A model generated the notes under the pieces. The model worked only from the letters and a program-made list of their open reading frames with translations, made no database searches and had not been told where the DNA came from. Of a stretch of DNA of 64,000 nt, positions 41,166-50,369 are shown in pieces. Within the stretch, counting starts at the first letter, position 1, and every line of letters starts with the position of its first letter. Made by a program: the position numbers and the translations under genes. The stretch is from Photobacterium swingsii (GTDB lineage: Bacteria; Pseudomonadota; Gammaproteobacteria; Enterobacterales; Vibrionaceae), in assembly GCF_024346715.1 (NCBI RefSeq), contig NZ_AP024853.1, positions 1,302,001-1,366,000 of the forward strand. The letters run 5' to 3'.

Positions 41166-42332
41166 TCAAAATCGCTTTATTCCCATTTGGTAGACAGATT
41201 CGACGGTGAGCATTGCTGCTCCTTTGTCATTTTGTGCAATATTCAACAGGCTTATATTCGCTTTATAACCAGGCTGTAAGCGCCCATAACTATCATCAAT
41301 ACCAATGGCTTTCGCGGGATACCAAGTTGCCATCCGCAGTGCTTCGGCTTGCGATAAACCGACGTGTTGGATCAGGTTATTTATCCCTTCGATCATGGTA
41401 AGCGCCGCGCCTGCGATAGTGCCATCTGCATAGTGGCATTTACCGTTAGTGACAAAAGCAGGTGTACCAGCCATGTCATATTTGTGCATCTTGGTACCTG
41501 CTGGTGTGACAGCATCGGTGACTAAAAATAACTTATCGCCAAGTTGCTGATGGGCAATGCGAACCGCAGGATAAGCCGCGTGAATGCCATCAACTATGAT
41601 GCCTGTATATGGCTTGTGATCAAAAATGTAGCCTACAGCGCCGGGTTCCCGAGAATTTAAAGGGGTCATCGCATTATATAAATGCGTTGCCATGGTCATG
41701 CCGATCTTATGGGTGAGCTGCTGATAACTGGCATTGGTATGGCCGAGTGAGACTGTGATACCTGCGGCAGTTAAGCAATCAATCGCGGCTTGCGATGTAC
41801 GTTCTGGTGCCAAAGTTATCACTGAAATAGCAGCATGATGATTGGCTAAGTAATGTGCTGTACTCATTGTTAAGCTTTGAATCCAATCGGCGTTGTGTGC
41901 TCCTTTTTTCTCATAGCTGATAAACGGCCCTTCTAAATGTAGCCCTAGTATCCCTATCTTCTCTGGTTGTTCAAGTTGCTCTATCAGCTCAACAGCGGTA
42001 TGAAGCTGACTTTCTAAGCTGGTGATCAAGGTTGGTAAAAACTGAGTCGTACCATGTTTCACATTGGTGCTATTCATCTGCACTAACGTTTTCTGATTGA
42101 CATCGGTATTAAAAAGGACGCCACCACAACCGTTAAGCTGCAGATCGATAAAGCCCGAAGTTGCTAACTTTCCTGCCCCATTGATCTGATGTTTCGGCAA
42201 TGTAGGGTTATCTGCATGTGCAACGATTTGGATGATGGTGTCTTCCTCAATGATCAGCGCATGATCGTGCAAAACTGTGTCGCCATTGAAAACATTTAGG
42301 TGTGTGAGGGCAAATGTGGTCGCTATTGGCAT
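41166..42332 (-). CDS. nagA: N-acetylglucosamine-6-phosphate deacetylase
   Basis: A 388-residue amidohydrolase that removes acetate from GlcNAc-6-phosphate to give glucosamine-6-phosphate, the last visible step of the sialic acid route. Motifs are GFIDLQLNGCGG, LGLHLEGPFIS (metal-binding Glu), SLGHTNASY, THLYNAMTPLN, VDGIHA and LVTDAVTPAGT with the catalytic Asp. The ATG at 42332 is chosen for its AAAGGGAA ribosome site; a start at 42383 would add 17 unrelated residues. It is divergent from nanE, with three nan operators between. nagB is not in the window. Confidence 0.93.
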   Translation of the reverse strand: MPIATTFALTHLNVFNGDTVLHDHALIIEEDTIIQIVAHADNPTLPKHQINGAGKLATSGFIDLQLNGCGGVLFNTDVNQKTLVQMNSTNVKHGTTQFLPTLITSLESQLHTAVELIEQLEQPEKIGILGLHLEGPFISYEKKGAHNADWIQSLTMSTAHYLANHHAAISVITLAPERTSQAAIDCLTAAGITVSLGHTNASYQQLTHKIGMTMATHLYNAMTPLNSREPGAVGYIFDHKPYTGIIVDGIHAAYPAVRIAHQQLGDKLFLVTDAVTPAGTKMHKYDMAGTPAFVTNGKCHYADGTIAGAALTMIEGINNLIQHVGLSQAEALRMATWYPAKAIGIDDSYGRLQPGYKANISLLNIAQNDKGAAMLTVESVYQMGIKRF

Positions 42333-42396
42333 CGTAATTATTCCCTTTGGGTGATCGCAGGAGAGGCTACTGCTCGTTGGCAAATTGAAATCTCAA

Positions 42397-42411
42397 TGGA
42401 GTTAAACTTCA
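42397..42411. promoter_or_regulatory. nan operator copy 6
   Basis: TGGAGTTAAACTTCA, 65 bp upstream of the nagA start. Confidence 0.78.
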
Positions 42412-42625
42412 TTTTGTAGAGAATGTAATCGCGTTTAGAGTGAACATCAAGTGGTTATTTTAAAGCGTGAATACTGTCTATAATCTGAGATTTATTTACC
42501 GCATGGAGTAATACTCCTTGCTGGGTTAGGGGGGGCAGTGCCTTGTTAGTCTTGCGCTATGTCTTGTTTTGTTTGATGTGAATTAAAAAAATGAGGCATG
42601 GGTCTCTGTTTGGTCATCTTAGTGT

Positions 42626-42640
42626 TGAAGTAAAACTTCA
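42626..42640. promoter_or_regulatory. nan operator copy 7
   Basis: TGAAGTAAAACTTCA, in the nanE promoter region, paired with copy 8. Confidence 0.78.
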
Positions 42641-42652
42641 TGGAAATTAAAG

Positions 42653-42667
42653 TGGAGTCAAACTTCA
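42653..42667. promoter_or_regulatory. nan operator copy 8
   Basis: TGGAGTCAAACTTCA, starting 27 bp after copy 7 and 32 bp before the nanE ATG. Confidence 0.78.
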
Positions 42668-42698
42668 TTATGTTGTTGTCTTTGGAGTGACACTATTT

Positions 42699-43406
42699 AT
42701 GACTAGTACACAAAAAATGTGCATTGAAACATTACGTAAAGGCTTTGTGTCATCGTGCCAACCGGTTGATGACGGCCCTATGGATAGACCAGATATTGTT
42801 GCTGCTATGGCGCAAGCCTCAGTTGCGGGTGGTGCTGCTGGTTTACGAATTGAAGGGATTGCTAATCTAAAAGCGGTGCGACCTACGGTAGATGTACCGA
42901 TTATTGGCATAGTTAAACGGGACTTAGAGGGAACCGATGTTCGTATTACGCCATTCATTGAAGATGTAGTGGCATTGAAAAAAGCCGGTGCCGATATTAT
43001 TGCCATTGATGCAACTGAGCGACTACGTCCAACTGCGGTTAAGGCGTTAGTTGAAGCGATTCATGAACAAGGGTGTTTGGTCATGGCGGATTGCTCGACT
43101 TATGAAGAAGGCCTGTATTGCCAATCCATTGGGGTTGAAATCATAGGGACGACGCTCTCTGGATACACAGGTGGTCCAGTGCCGGCTGAGCCTGATTTTG
43201 AACTGGTAACACGCCTGCAAGAGGTGGGGTGTCTTGTTATGGCTGAAGGGCGTTACAACACACCAGCATTGGCGCGCCAAGCGATTGAAGCAGGTGCCTT
43301 TTGTGTCACTGTAGGTTCGGCGATCACGCGTATTGAACATATCTGCGGTTGGTTCTACGACCAAGTGCAACAAGGTCAGCAACACCTTGATGAGGACGTC
43401 GCATGA
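42699..43406 (+). CDS. nanE: N-acetylmannosamine-6-phosphate 2-epimerase
   Basis: A 235-residue TIM-barrel enzyme that turns ManNAc-6-phosphate into GlcNAc-6-phosphate. Family motifs are VSCQPVDDGPMDRPDIVAAM (first residues in part), GAAGLRIEGIANLKAVR, PIIGIVKRDL, ADIIAIDATERLRP and the late ITRIEHICGWF. The ATG at 42699 is preferred over the in-frame GTG at 42687, because GGAG at 42684-42687 serves as ribosome site. Its stop overlaps the start of nanK by four bases (ATGA), so the two are translationally coupled. Confidence 0.93.
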   Translation: MTSTQKMCIETLRKGFVSSCQPVDDGPMDRPDIVAAMAQASVAGGAAGLRIEGIANLKAVRPTVDVPIIGIVKRDLEGTDVRITPFIEDVVALKKAGADIIAIDATERLRPTAVKALVEAIHEQGCLVMADCSTYEEGLYCQSIGVEIIGTTLSGYTGGPVPAEPDFELVTRLQEVGCLVMAEGRYNTPALARQAIEAGAFCVTVGSAITRIEHICGWFYDQVQQGQQHLDEDVA

Positions 43407-44299
43407 AAACATGGTTAGCGGTTGATATTGGTGGCACCAAGTTAGCAGTAGCTATTGTACGAGGCAGTAATATTCTTTGCCGTGAGCAGATGACGACACC
43501 TTCTTCTCAATCGCCAGATGCCATGACAAACGCCTTATCAGAATTAATATCGCCATTTCTAAATGAAGTGGATGCTGTCGCCGTTGCTTCTACTGGCATT
43601 ATTGATCACGGCATATTAACAGCCTTAAACCCTGACAACCTCGGTGGATTAAATCAATACCCGTTACAACAAGTGCTCATTGATATGACAGGTTTGCCTG
43701 TCACTGTGATTAATGACGCGCAAGCTGCAGCATGGGCGGAATATCACGCTCTGTCATCGTCTTCCCCCTCTCTGATTAACAACATGGCATTCATTACTGT
43801 TTCAACAGGGGTTGGGGCTGGGTTAGTGCTGGATCAGACGTTGCAAATTGGGCGTAGAGGCATTGCTGGACATGCTGGCCATACCTTAGCTGATCCGAGT
43901 GGGCCGCGTTGCGGATGCGGTCGGATTGGTTGCGTAGAGAGTATTGCCTCGGGGACGGCCATGGGGGTTGCTGGTCGTTCCTTTTTGGGCGAGAGCAGCG
44001 ATGGTCATAAGGTTTATCGCCAGCATCTTGCGGGTAATGAACAAGCTTCACTCATAGTGCAGCGCTCGGCATTAACTATCGCCAATTTAATCGCAGATCT
44101 GACGATTAGTTTAGACCTTGATGTGGTTGTTCTAGGAGGAAGTGTGGGCTTGGCGCAAGGGTATTGCGACATGGTTGATACGGCTTTAGCAGCTATGCCT
44201 GCTATCTATCGACCGAAAGTGATGACGGCAACTGCTGGCAATGATGCGGGGTTATTGGGGGTTGTGCATTGGGCTGAGTCCAATTTTGAAAAACGATAA
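43403..44299 (+). CDS. nanK: N-acetylmannosamine kinase (ROK family)
   Basis: A 298-residue sugar kinase. The N-terminal phosphate loop is VDIGGTKLAVAIV, the catalytic Asp lies in VINDAQAAAWAEY, and the zinc motif of ROK kinases is CGCGRIGCVESIASG. It phosphorylates ManNAc at C6 with ATP, feeding NanE, which it overlaps by four bases. With NanA and NagA it completes the conversion of sialic acid to glucosamine-6-phosphate. Confidence 0.93.
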   Translation: MKTWLAVDIGGTKLAVAIVRGSNILCREQMTTPSSQSPDAMTNALSELISPFLNEVDAVAVASTGIIDHGILTALNPDNLGGLNQYPLQQVLIDMTGLPVTVINDAQAAAWAEYHALSSSSPSLINNMAFITVSTGVGAGLVLDQTLQIGRRGIAGHAGHTLADPSGPRCGCGRIGCVESIASGTAMGVAGRSFLGESSDGHKVYRQHLAGNEQASLIVQRSALTIANLIADLTISLDLDVVVLGGSVGLAQGYCDMVDTALAAMPAIYRPKVMTATAGNDAGLLGVVHWAESNFEKR

Positions 44300-44379
44300 A
44301 TCTACCTGAAGACGTGAATAAAAAATAAAAGCGAAAAATAAACTCTTACCTACATACTTATACAGAAAGGAGCAACAGC

Positions 44380-45870
44380 ATGGAAATGCACGCATTTGGG
44401 ACCTTAAATTATGTCGTCTTACTGGTTTATTTAACAGCGATCATGTTGGTCGGAGTGTATTTTGCTCGCCGACAAAAATCGGCGGATGACTACTTTAAAG
44501 CGGGTGGGCGTATTCCCGGTTGGGCTGCTGGTATTAGTGTCTTTGCGACCACTCTTAGCTCAATCACTTTTATGTCAATCCCTGCGAAGGCTTATACGGG
44601 TGATTGGACCTTTTTAATTGGCCAATATGTGGCAATTCTTATTTTGCCGTTTGTATTCATGTACTACATTCCTTTTTTCCGTAAGCTGAATTTGACTTCA
44701 GCGTACGAATATTTGGAAAAGCGGTTTGATGTCAGAATGCGCCTGTTTGCTAGCTTATCTTTCATGCTGTTCCACATTGGCCGTATTGCGATTATTACGT
44801 ATTTAACCGCTTTAGCTTTGATTCCATTTGTTGATATTAGTCCTCTGACAATCGTGTTCTTAATTGGTGTGCTATGCATCGTTTACACCTTTATGGGCGG
44901 TATCGAAGGTGTTATTTGGACTGATGTTATTCAGGGCATTATGTTGTCAGTTGCGGCCGTGCTTATTTTTGTAATGATTTGCTTTAACGTTGATGGTGGA
45001 ATGACGGAGATCTTCCGTATGTCAGCAGAAGCGGATAAATATTTTCCAGCAGAGAAATTTGCATGGAGTTGGTCTGACAGTACCATTCCTGTTTTGGTTA
45101 TTGGTTTCTTTTTTGCCAGCCTTCAGCAGTTCACTGCCAGTCAAGATGTTGTGCAGCGTTACATTGTGACGGACTCATTAGAAGAGACCAAGAAGGCGCT
45201 TATTACTAATGCCAAATTGGTGGCGGTGATCCCTGTGTTCTTCTTTGCCGTTGGTGCAGCTCTGTATGCTTTTTATACTCAGCATGCTGAATTGTTACCC
45301 GCGAATTTTAACACTGGCGGTATCCTGCCTTTCTTCGTGATTTCACAAATGCCTGCGGGTGTCGCTGGGTTAATTATTGCTGCGATTTTTGCGGCTTCTC
45401 AGTCAAGCATTTCAAGTAGCTTGAACAGCATTTCTGCGTGTTTTACCTCTGATATTTATCACCGTTTAGGCAAAGAACACTCACCACAAAAAACCTTGTT
45501 TGTCGCACGTGCTGTGACTGTCTCTGCAGGTGTATTTGGCGTGATTGCTTCCACTTATTTGATTATGTCTAACGAAAGTGAACTATGGGATGCTTTTAAT
45601 AGTTTAATCGGCCTGATGGGTGGCCCTATGACTGGCTTATTTATGCTGGGTGTGTTTGTTAAACGCGCGAATGCAAATAGTGCTTTGGTCGGTGTCATTG
45701 CTAGTGTCGCCGCTGTGCTGTGGGTGCGCTCTGCGACAGATCTTAATTTCTTCTTTTACGGTGTGATTGGTACTTTGGTAGTGGTTGCTGTGGGTTACAT
45801 AACAGCGCCATTGTTCAAAGGTAAAAGTGAAGATGACATCAAAGAATTTACACTGCAACATCAGAAGTAA
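44380..45870 (+). CDS. Sodium/solute symporter, probable sialic acid transporter
   Basis: A 496-residue protein of the SSS family with about 13 hydrophobic segments: KAGGRIPGWAAGISVFATTL, IEGVIWTDVIQGIMLSVAAV, FFFASLQQFTASQDVVQRYI and SSISSSLNSISACFTSDIYH. SSS proteins take up a substrate with sodium; SiaT-type members carry N-acetylneuraminate, and the place after nanK and before the YhcH gene supports that. An AAGGAG ribosome site lies 8 bases before the ATG. The 80 bp after nanK have no terminator, so it is probably part of the nanEK transcript. It is the only visible sialic acid importer; no TRAP genes are present. Confidence 0.9.
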   Translation: MEMHAFGTLNYVVLLVYLTAIMLVGVYFARRQKSADDYFKAGGRIPGWAAGISVFATTLSSITFMSIPAKAYTGDWTFLIGQYVAILILPFVFMYYIPFFRKLNLTSAYEYLEKRFDVRMRLFASLSFMLFHIGRIAIITYLTALALIPFVDISPLTIVFLIGVLCIVYTFMGGIEGVIWTDVIQGIMLSVAAVLIFVMICFNVDGGMTEIFRMSAEADKYFPAEKFAWSWSDSTIPVLVIGFFFASLQQFTASQDVVQRYIVTDSLEETKKALITNAKLVAVIPVFFFAVGAALYAFYTQHAELLPANFNTGGILPFFVISQMPAGVAGLIIAAIFAASQSSISSSLNSISACFTSDIYHRLGKEHSPQKTLFVARAVTVSAGVFGVIASTYLIMSNESELWDAFNSLIGLMGGPMTGLFMLGVFVKRANANSALVGVIASVAAVLWVRSATDLNFFFYGVIGTLVVVAVGYITAPLFKGKSEDDIKEFTLQHQK

Positions 45871-45931
45871 GTATTAATTCCCCCGATCTTCTTGGTATAT
45901 CGCGAAGCACTATACGAGGAAGTTCTCCCCT

Positions 45932-45967
45932 AAAGGTTTAAGTGAAGGCTCACTTAAACCTTTTTTT
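45932..45967 (+). terminator. Terminator after the symporter gene
   Basis: A perfect 14-bp stem AAAGGTTTAAGTGA / TCACTTAAACCTTT with loop AGGC and a T run. It lies before nanQ, which is thus expressed by readthrough or its own promoter. Confidence 0.9.
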
Positions 45968-45978
45968 GAGGCTATATT

Positions 45979-46452
45979 ATGATTTTAGGCAATATCCATC
46001 ATCCAGAAACGTATGCTTTTTTACCGAAAGCATTTCAAGACAGTCTCGCTTTTTTACGAGAACAAGATTTACACCAATTAGCGACGGGTCGTCACGACAT
46101 AGATGGTGATCGTATCTTTGCAAATGTTATGGCTTTTGAAACCAGCTGTGCCAGCTTGAAGCAAGCCGAGGTACATCAGGAATATATCGATTTTCAGTTT
46201 TTAGTTTCTGGTCAAGAGCGCATTGATTATGCTTTGCCGAATGAGCATCCTGTGGCAAAAGCGTATGATGCGCAAGACGACTATTATTTAGTTTCTTCAA
46301 TGGAAAATGAGATGACGGTTTGTTTATCTGCTGGGGCATTTGCGGTGTTTTTGCCAGAAGAACCTCATAAACCGGGATGCTTGATTGATAGCGCTGGCCT
46401 CATAAAGAAAGTCGTTGTGAAAATACATAAATCTTGCCTAGGCGAGCTGTAA
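45979..46452 (+). CDS. nanQ: YhcH/YjgK/YiaL family protein (NanQ-like)
   Basis: A 157-residue cupin-like protein. Family signatures are HQEYIDFQFLVSGQERIDYA, and FAVFLPEEPHKPGC with metal-binding His and Glu, followed by VKKVVVKI. In E. coli YhcH (NanQ) speeds the anomer change of sialic acid so that the aldolase can use it. The gene follows the symporter at the end of the nan locus. A GAGG site lies 8 bases before the ATG. It starts 11 bp after a strong terminator. Confidence 0.9.
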   Translation: MILGNIHHPETYAFLPKAFQDSLAFLREQDLHQLATGRHDIDGDRIFANVMAFETSCASLKQAEVHQEYIDFQFLVSGQERIDYALPNEHPVAKAYDAQDDYYLVSSMENEMTVCLSAGAFAVFLPEEPHKPGCLIDSAGLIKKVVVKIHKSCLGEL

Positions 46453-46531
46453 CCAGAGGCTGCGGCTTGTTTCTGAACAGCGATGACTATCGTGAGGGTT
46501 TGGTTTCTGATGCTTGGGAGAAAGTGGTAAC

Positions 46532-46577
46532 GCGGCTTAATACTGGCAGTTTATGATGTTTGCCATATTAAAGCCGC
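46532..46577. terminator. Imperfect long hairpin between nanQ and the efflux gene
   Basis: GCGGCTTAATACTGGCA pairs with TGCCATATTAAAGCCGC with a few mismatches; a T-rich tail follows on the plus strand. It could end either convergent gene. Confidence 0.5.
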
Positions 46578-46598
46578 TGTTAGTTTTATTGATTAATC

Positions 46599-48155
46599 CT
46601 AACTCTTGCTGCTGAACATGAGCACCGCAGCTAATGCGAGAAAGGCTGTCATCATCAAGAATACATCGTTGTAAGCCATGATGGCCGCATCTCGCTGCAT
46701 GGTAGCCGTTAATGACGCTTGGGCTTGTAGCATTGCTGTTGCGCTGTCACTGCCTGCGTGCATAAATGCACTCGCTTGTTGCTGTAATTGATACCATGCG
46801 TCGGTACTTACTGCAGGTAAGCTGGTTTTGATATGTGCTAAATGCTCACGTGTTTTGTTATCTAGCAAGGTTGCAATAATCGCGATACTGAATGCCCCAC
46901 CTAAATTACGCATTACATTGGTGAGCGTTGACGCATCCGGTGTTTGTTCTTTGCTGATCCCCTGCATCGCAACCAGTGATAATGGCACCATAATAAATGG
47001 GCTACCAATCGCACGTAATAGCATAGAGAAGATCAGTTGCTGGCCGCCATAGTCCACTGTCATGTGTGTATTTACAAAGCAACTTAGGCCGAACATGACA
47101 AACCCAAATGTTACTAAATACTTAGGCTTAATAATGGCAGTCAGTTTAGGCACTAACGGGAAAATCAGTAGTTGTGGGAAGCCCATCCACATTAAGACGC
47201 TGCCAATTTCCATTGCGTTGTAACGCTGTATTTGTGTTAAGTAGAGCGGCAAGACATAGATCGATCCAAGTAACGCCATCCCTAAAATTAAATAGGCAAC
47301 ACACGACATCGCAAAGTGGCGATTAGAGAGTAAGCGTAAATTTACCAGTGGCTTTTTGTGTTGGAGTTCGTTGATCACAAAATACACTAAACTCACCCCA
47401 GAGATGATCGCCAAGGTAATAATGAATGGCGAGCTAAACCATTCTTCGCGATTTCCCTCTTCTAGCACTACTTCCAAACAGCCAAGTCCCAGTGCCATAG
47501 TGATGATGCCAAGCCAGTCCGCTTTCAGCAAACGACCTAAGTCGAGTGGTTCATCATCAAGGCCATAGCGCACCATAAAGATCATCAAAATCGCAGGCGG
47601 AATATTGAGGTAGAAGATGTAATGCCACGAAAAGTTTTCAGTGAGCCAGCCCCCTAATGTTGGGCCAATCGAAGGGGCAAAGGTGGCGGTGACACCAAAC
47701 ATCGCCATACCAATTGCGCGCTTTTGAATAGGTAGTAGTTGCACTACCAATGAAAAAGCTAATGGAATTAATGCCCCACCACTAAACCCTTGCAGGGCGC
47801 GAAAGATTATCATTGAACTCATGTTCCATGAAATCGAGCACAACAGCGACGACAGGGTAAAAATTACCGTGGTCCAAGTTATGTAACGGCGTTTCCCTAG
47901 TGCCATAGACAGCCAGCCACTCAATGGGATTGCAATCATCTCGGCGACAAGGTAAGAGGTCGAAATCCACGAACTTTCATCAAGAGTTGCAGACAGAGCA
48001 CCTTGAATATCTTTCAGTGATGAGTTGGTGATCTGAATATCTAAGATCGCCATAAATGCCCCCAGTAGACCACCAATTAAGGCGATCCAATGACGACGTG
48101 GCACTTCACTGCTTGTCGGTATTGGTGCGGATACCGCTTCGGTGACCGTACTCAT
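46599..48155 (-). CDS. DHA2-family MFS efflux pump, EmrB-like
   Basis: A 518-residue, 14-segment drug:proton antiporter: LDIQITNSSLKDIQGALSAT, STSYLVAEMIAIPLSGWLSM, GFSGGALIPLAFSL and GPTLGGWLTENFSWHYIFY. It pairs with the membrane fusion protein encoded just upstream, with a 3-bp gap, to form an EmrAB-type tripartite pump with an outer-membrane channel encoded elsewhere. The substrate is unknown. A LysR gene is divergent from the pair. Confidence 0.93.
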   Translation of the reverse strand: MSTVTEAVSAPIPTSSEVPRRHWIALIGGLLGAFMAILDIQITNSSLKDIQGALSATLDESSWISTSYLVAEMIAIPLSGWLSMALGKRRYITWTTVIFTLSSLLCSISWNMSSMIIFRALQGFSGGALIPLAFSLVVQLLPIQKRAIGMAMFGVTATFAPSIGPTLGGWLTENFSWHYIFYLNIPPAILMIFMVRYGLDDEPLDLGRLLKADWLGIITMALGLGCLEVVLEEGNREEWFSSPFIITLAIISGVSLVYFVINELQHKKPLVNLRLLSNRHFAMSCVAYLILGMALLGSIYVLPLYLTQIQRYNAMEIGSVLMWMGFPQLLIFPLVPKLTAIIKPKYLVTFGFVMFGLSCFVNTHMTVDYGGQQLIFSMLLRAIGSPFIMVPLSLVAMQGISKEQTPDASTLTNVMRNLGGAFSIAIIATLLDNKTREHLAHIKTSLPAVSTDAWYQLQQQASAFMHAGSDSATAMLQAQASLTATMQRDAAIMAYNDVFLMMTAFLALAAVLMFSSKS

Positions 48156-48158
48156 GGC

Positions 48159-49193
48159 TTAGCCTCGGGTATCAACAGTAGCGACAACAGATAAACCTGG
48201 AATTAACGTACGGGTTAATTTTTCAGGTTGTGGGATCACGATTTTAACCGGTACGCGTTGTACGATTTTCGTAAAGTTACCTGTCGCATTTTCTGGTGGT
48301 AACAGCGCAAACTTAGCGCCTGTAGCGGGAGAGAAACTGTCAATGACACCTTCAAAATGTTGGTCTGGGTATGCATCTAACGCAATATCCACTTTCTGCC
48401 CTTGATGCATTTTGCTGAGTTGTGTTTCTTTGAAGTTGGCTTCAACCCATACCTGTTCTGTGGGTACTAGGCTCAATAGTGGCATGCCCGGTTGTACGAG
48501 TAAGCCAACACGGACACTGCGTTTGCCAACGATGCCATCAACTGGGGCAAAGATATGGGTGTAGCTGATATTGAGTTGGGCTTGTTCTAGTTGGGCTTCC
48601 GCTTCTGATAATGCTGCGGTTGCTTGGGCAATTTGGCTATCGATAACGCCACGTTGATCTTGTGCCGCCTGATGGTTTGCTTGTGCTTCAGACAGTTGTG
48701 CACGAGTAACTTTTAAATGTGATTGCATGTCGTCGAGTTCATCTTGCGATGAGTAGTTACGTTTTAGCAGGCTACGGGTGCGGGTTACTTGTTGCTGGGC
48801 ACGTTCGTATTCAGCTTGTGCCGATTCTATCTTGCTGCTGGATTGGCGGATTAAGGTTTGTTGCAGCTCGCGCTGGGCTTTTAGATTTGTGATGGCTGCT
48901 TGGCTAACGGCAAGGTTGGCTTCTGCTTGATCGGCAGCAACTTGATAATCGCGATCGTCTATGGTTGCAATTAAATCACCGGCTTTAACCACTTGGTTAT
49001 CGGTCACGAAAGACTGGGTGATATAACCAGATACTTTTGGACTAATAGTGGTGATTTCACCTTGCAAATAAGCATTGTCGGTAGATTCAAAATGACGGCC
49101 ATAGCCATACCAATAGCTACCACCGGCGACGCCGAGCGTAAGCATAATGACAGTGGCGATAAGTGGGGCTTTATTTTTTTTAGTTAGTGTCAT
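48159..49193 (-). CDS. HlyD/EmrA-like membrane fusion protein
   Basis: A 344-residue periplasmic adaptor. One N-terminal helix (residues about 11-30) anchors it in the inner membrane. A biotinyl-lipoyl half motif (YLQGEITTISPKVSGYITQS) follows, then a long coiled coil (about 85-200) and the second half (APVDGIVGKRSVRVGLLVQP). It links the EmrB-like pump to an outer-membrane channel. It is the first gene of the pair and lies 124 bp from the divergent LysR gene. Confidence 0.92.
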   Translation of the reverse strand: MTLTKKNKAPLIATVIMLTLGVAGGSYWYGYGRHFESTDNAYLQGEITTISPKVSGYITQSFVTDNQVVKAGDLIATIDDRDYQVAADQAEANLAVSQAAITNLKAQRELQQTLIRQSSSKIESAQAEYERAQQQVTRTRSLLKRNYSSQDELDDMQSHLKVTRAQLSEAQANHQAAQDQRGVIDSQIAQATAALSEAEAQLEQAQLNISYTHIFAPVDGIVGKRSVRVGLLVQPGMPLLSLVPTEQVWVEANFKETQLSKMHQGQKVDIALDAYPDQHFEGVIDSFSPATGAKFALLPPENATGNFTKIVQRVPVKIVIPQPEKLTRTLIPGLSVVATVDTRG

Positions 49194-49317
49194 TGGGTGT
49201 TCTTCTCACGTTTTGTCTGGCTGTTTATTTGTAACCAAGTGTAAATGAGAAAGATTGGTTGATTAGATAGGAGAAAAGGGAAACACTGTTGCAGAAATTT
49301 AATTAATAGGGTGAGTG

Positions 49318-50205
49318 ATGGATCTCAATAGTGCCGCTATGTTTGCACAAGTTGTTGAATGTGGGAGTTTTACACAGGCTGCGGAAGCGCTTGATATGAC
49401 TAAGTCGACAGTGAGTCGTAAAGTCGCTGAGCTAGAAAAGCATTTAGGTGTGCGATTGATCACACGTTCAACCCGTCAGCTGACATTAACGCAAGAAGGT
49501 GAGCGTTTTTATCAATCGTGCATCCAAATGTTAGAGATCATGTCGCAAGCTGAACTTGAAGTAACCGCAAGCCAAGATTTAATACGTGGGCGGTTAAACA
49601 TTGCAATGCCTGTTGAATTGGGTCAAAAAGTGATGGGGAAATACATCAATGCATTTTTGAAGGAGTACCCAAATGTCACCATTCATCTTGAATTGACCAA
49701 TCGTGATGTCGATTTAATTGCCGAAGGAATCGACTTGTACGCCCAAGTTGGGGCGGTGAATGACTCCAGTATGGTGGCTCGACCTTTCCTTCAGTCGAAC
49801 AGAATCATTGTCGCCAGCCCTGAATACCTTGCGCAGTATGGCAATATAGAGCACCCGAGTGATCTCGTTTCCCCTCATCACCAAGTGAAAGTCTCAAGTG
49901 TCGTGAAGCTGCCGTATTGGGAGTTAACACAAGATGAGCAACAAGAAATTGTTAATTTGCCTTATCGGCTACGTGTAAACACCATCACATCGGCGCTAAT
50001 GGCGGTAGTCGATGGGTTAGGTGTTGCGATGCTACCTGAGTTTATTTGCCGTCAGCACTTAAAAGAGGGGCGTTTAGTACAGATATTACCTGATTGGCAA
50101 TTGCCCGCTGTACCTGTCAGTTTTGTTTATCCTCAACGTCAGCTGATCCCCAAACGCTTGCGGGTTCTTATTGATTACTTGGTGGACTGCTTTGAACAGC
50201 GTTAA
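49318..50205 (+). CDS. LysR-family regulator of the efflux pair
   Basis: A 295-residue LysR protein: helix-turn-helix CGSFTQAAEALDMTKSTVSR, linker, effector domain (LNIAMPVELGQKVMGKYINA, DLIAEGIDLYAQVGAVNDSS, GLGVAMLPEFICRQHL). The ATG at 49318 has AGGG 6 bases upstream. It is divergent from the EmrAB-like genes and probably controls them. The effector may be the exported compound, by analogy with similar pairs. Confidence 0.88.
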   Translation: MDLNSAAMFAQVVECGSFTQAAEALDMTKSTVSRKVAELEKHLGVRLITRSTRQLTLTQEGERFYQSCIQMLEIMSQAELEVTASQDLIRGRLNIAMPVELGQKVMGKYINAFLKEYPNVTIHLELTNRDVDLIAEGIDLYAQVGAVNDSSMVARPFLQSNRIIVASPEYLAQYGNIEHPSDLVSPHHQVKVSSVVKLPYWELTQDEQQEIVNLPYRLRVNTITSALMAVVDGLGVAMLPEFICRQHLKEGRLVQILPDWQLPAVPVSFVYPQRQLIPKRLRVLIDYLVDCFEQR

Positions 50206-50369
50206 GGCTGAGGTATGAAGCCTCTAGTCTTGGGTGTCAGCATTCTTTACAAGCTGCGAGTACCTAATCAATTTGATGCGTATAAGGTACTGATAATATA
50301 GGGGTTAAAAAATTGGCACTTGATTTGCTATCTACTTGAATAGTTAGAATAACTTTCAAGGAATATCAC

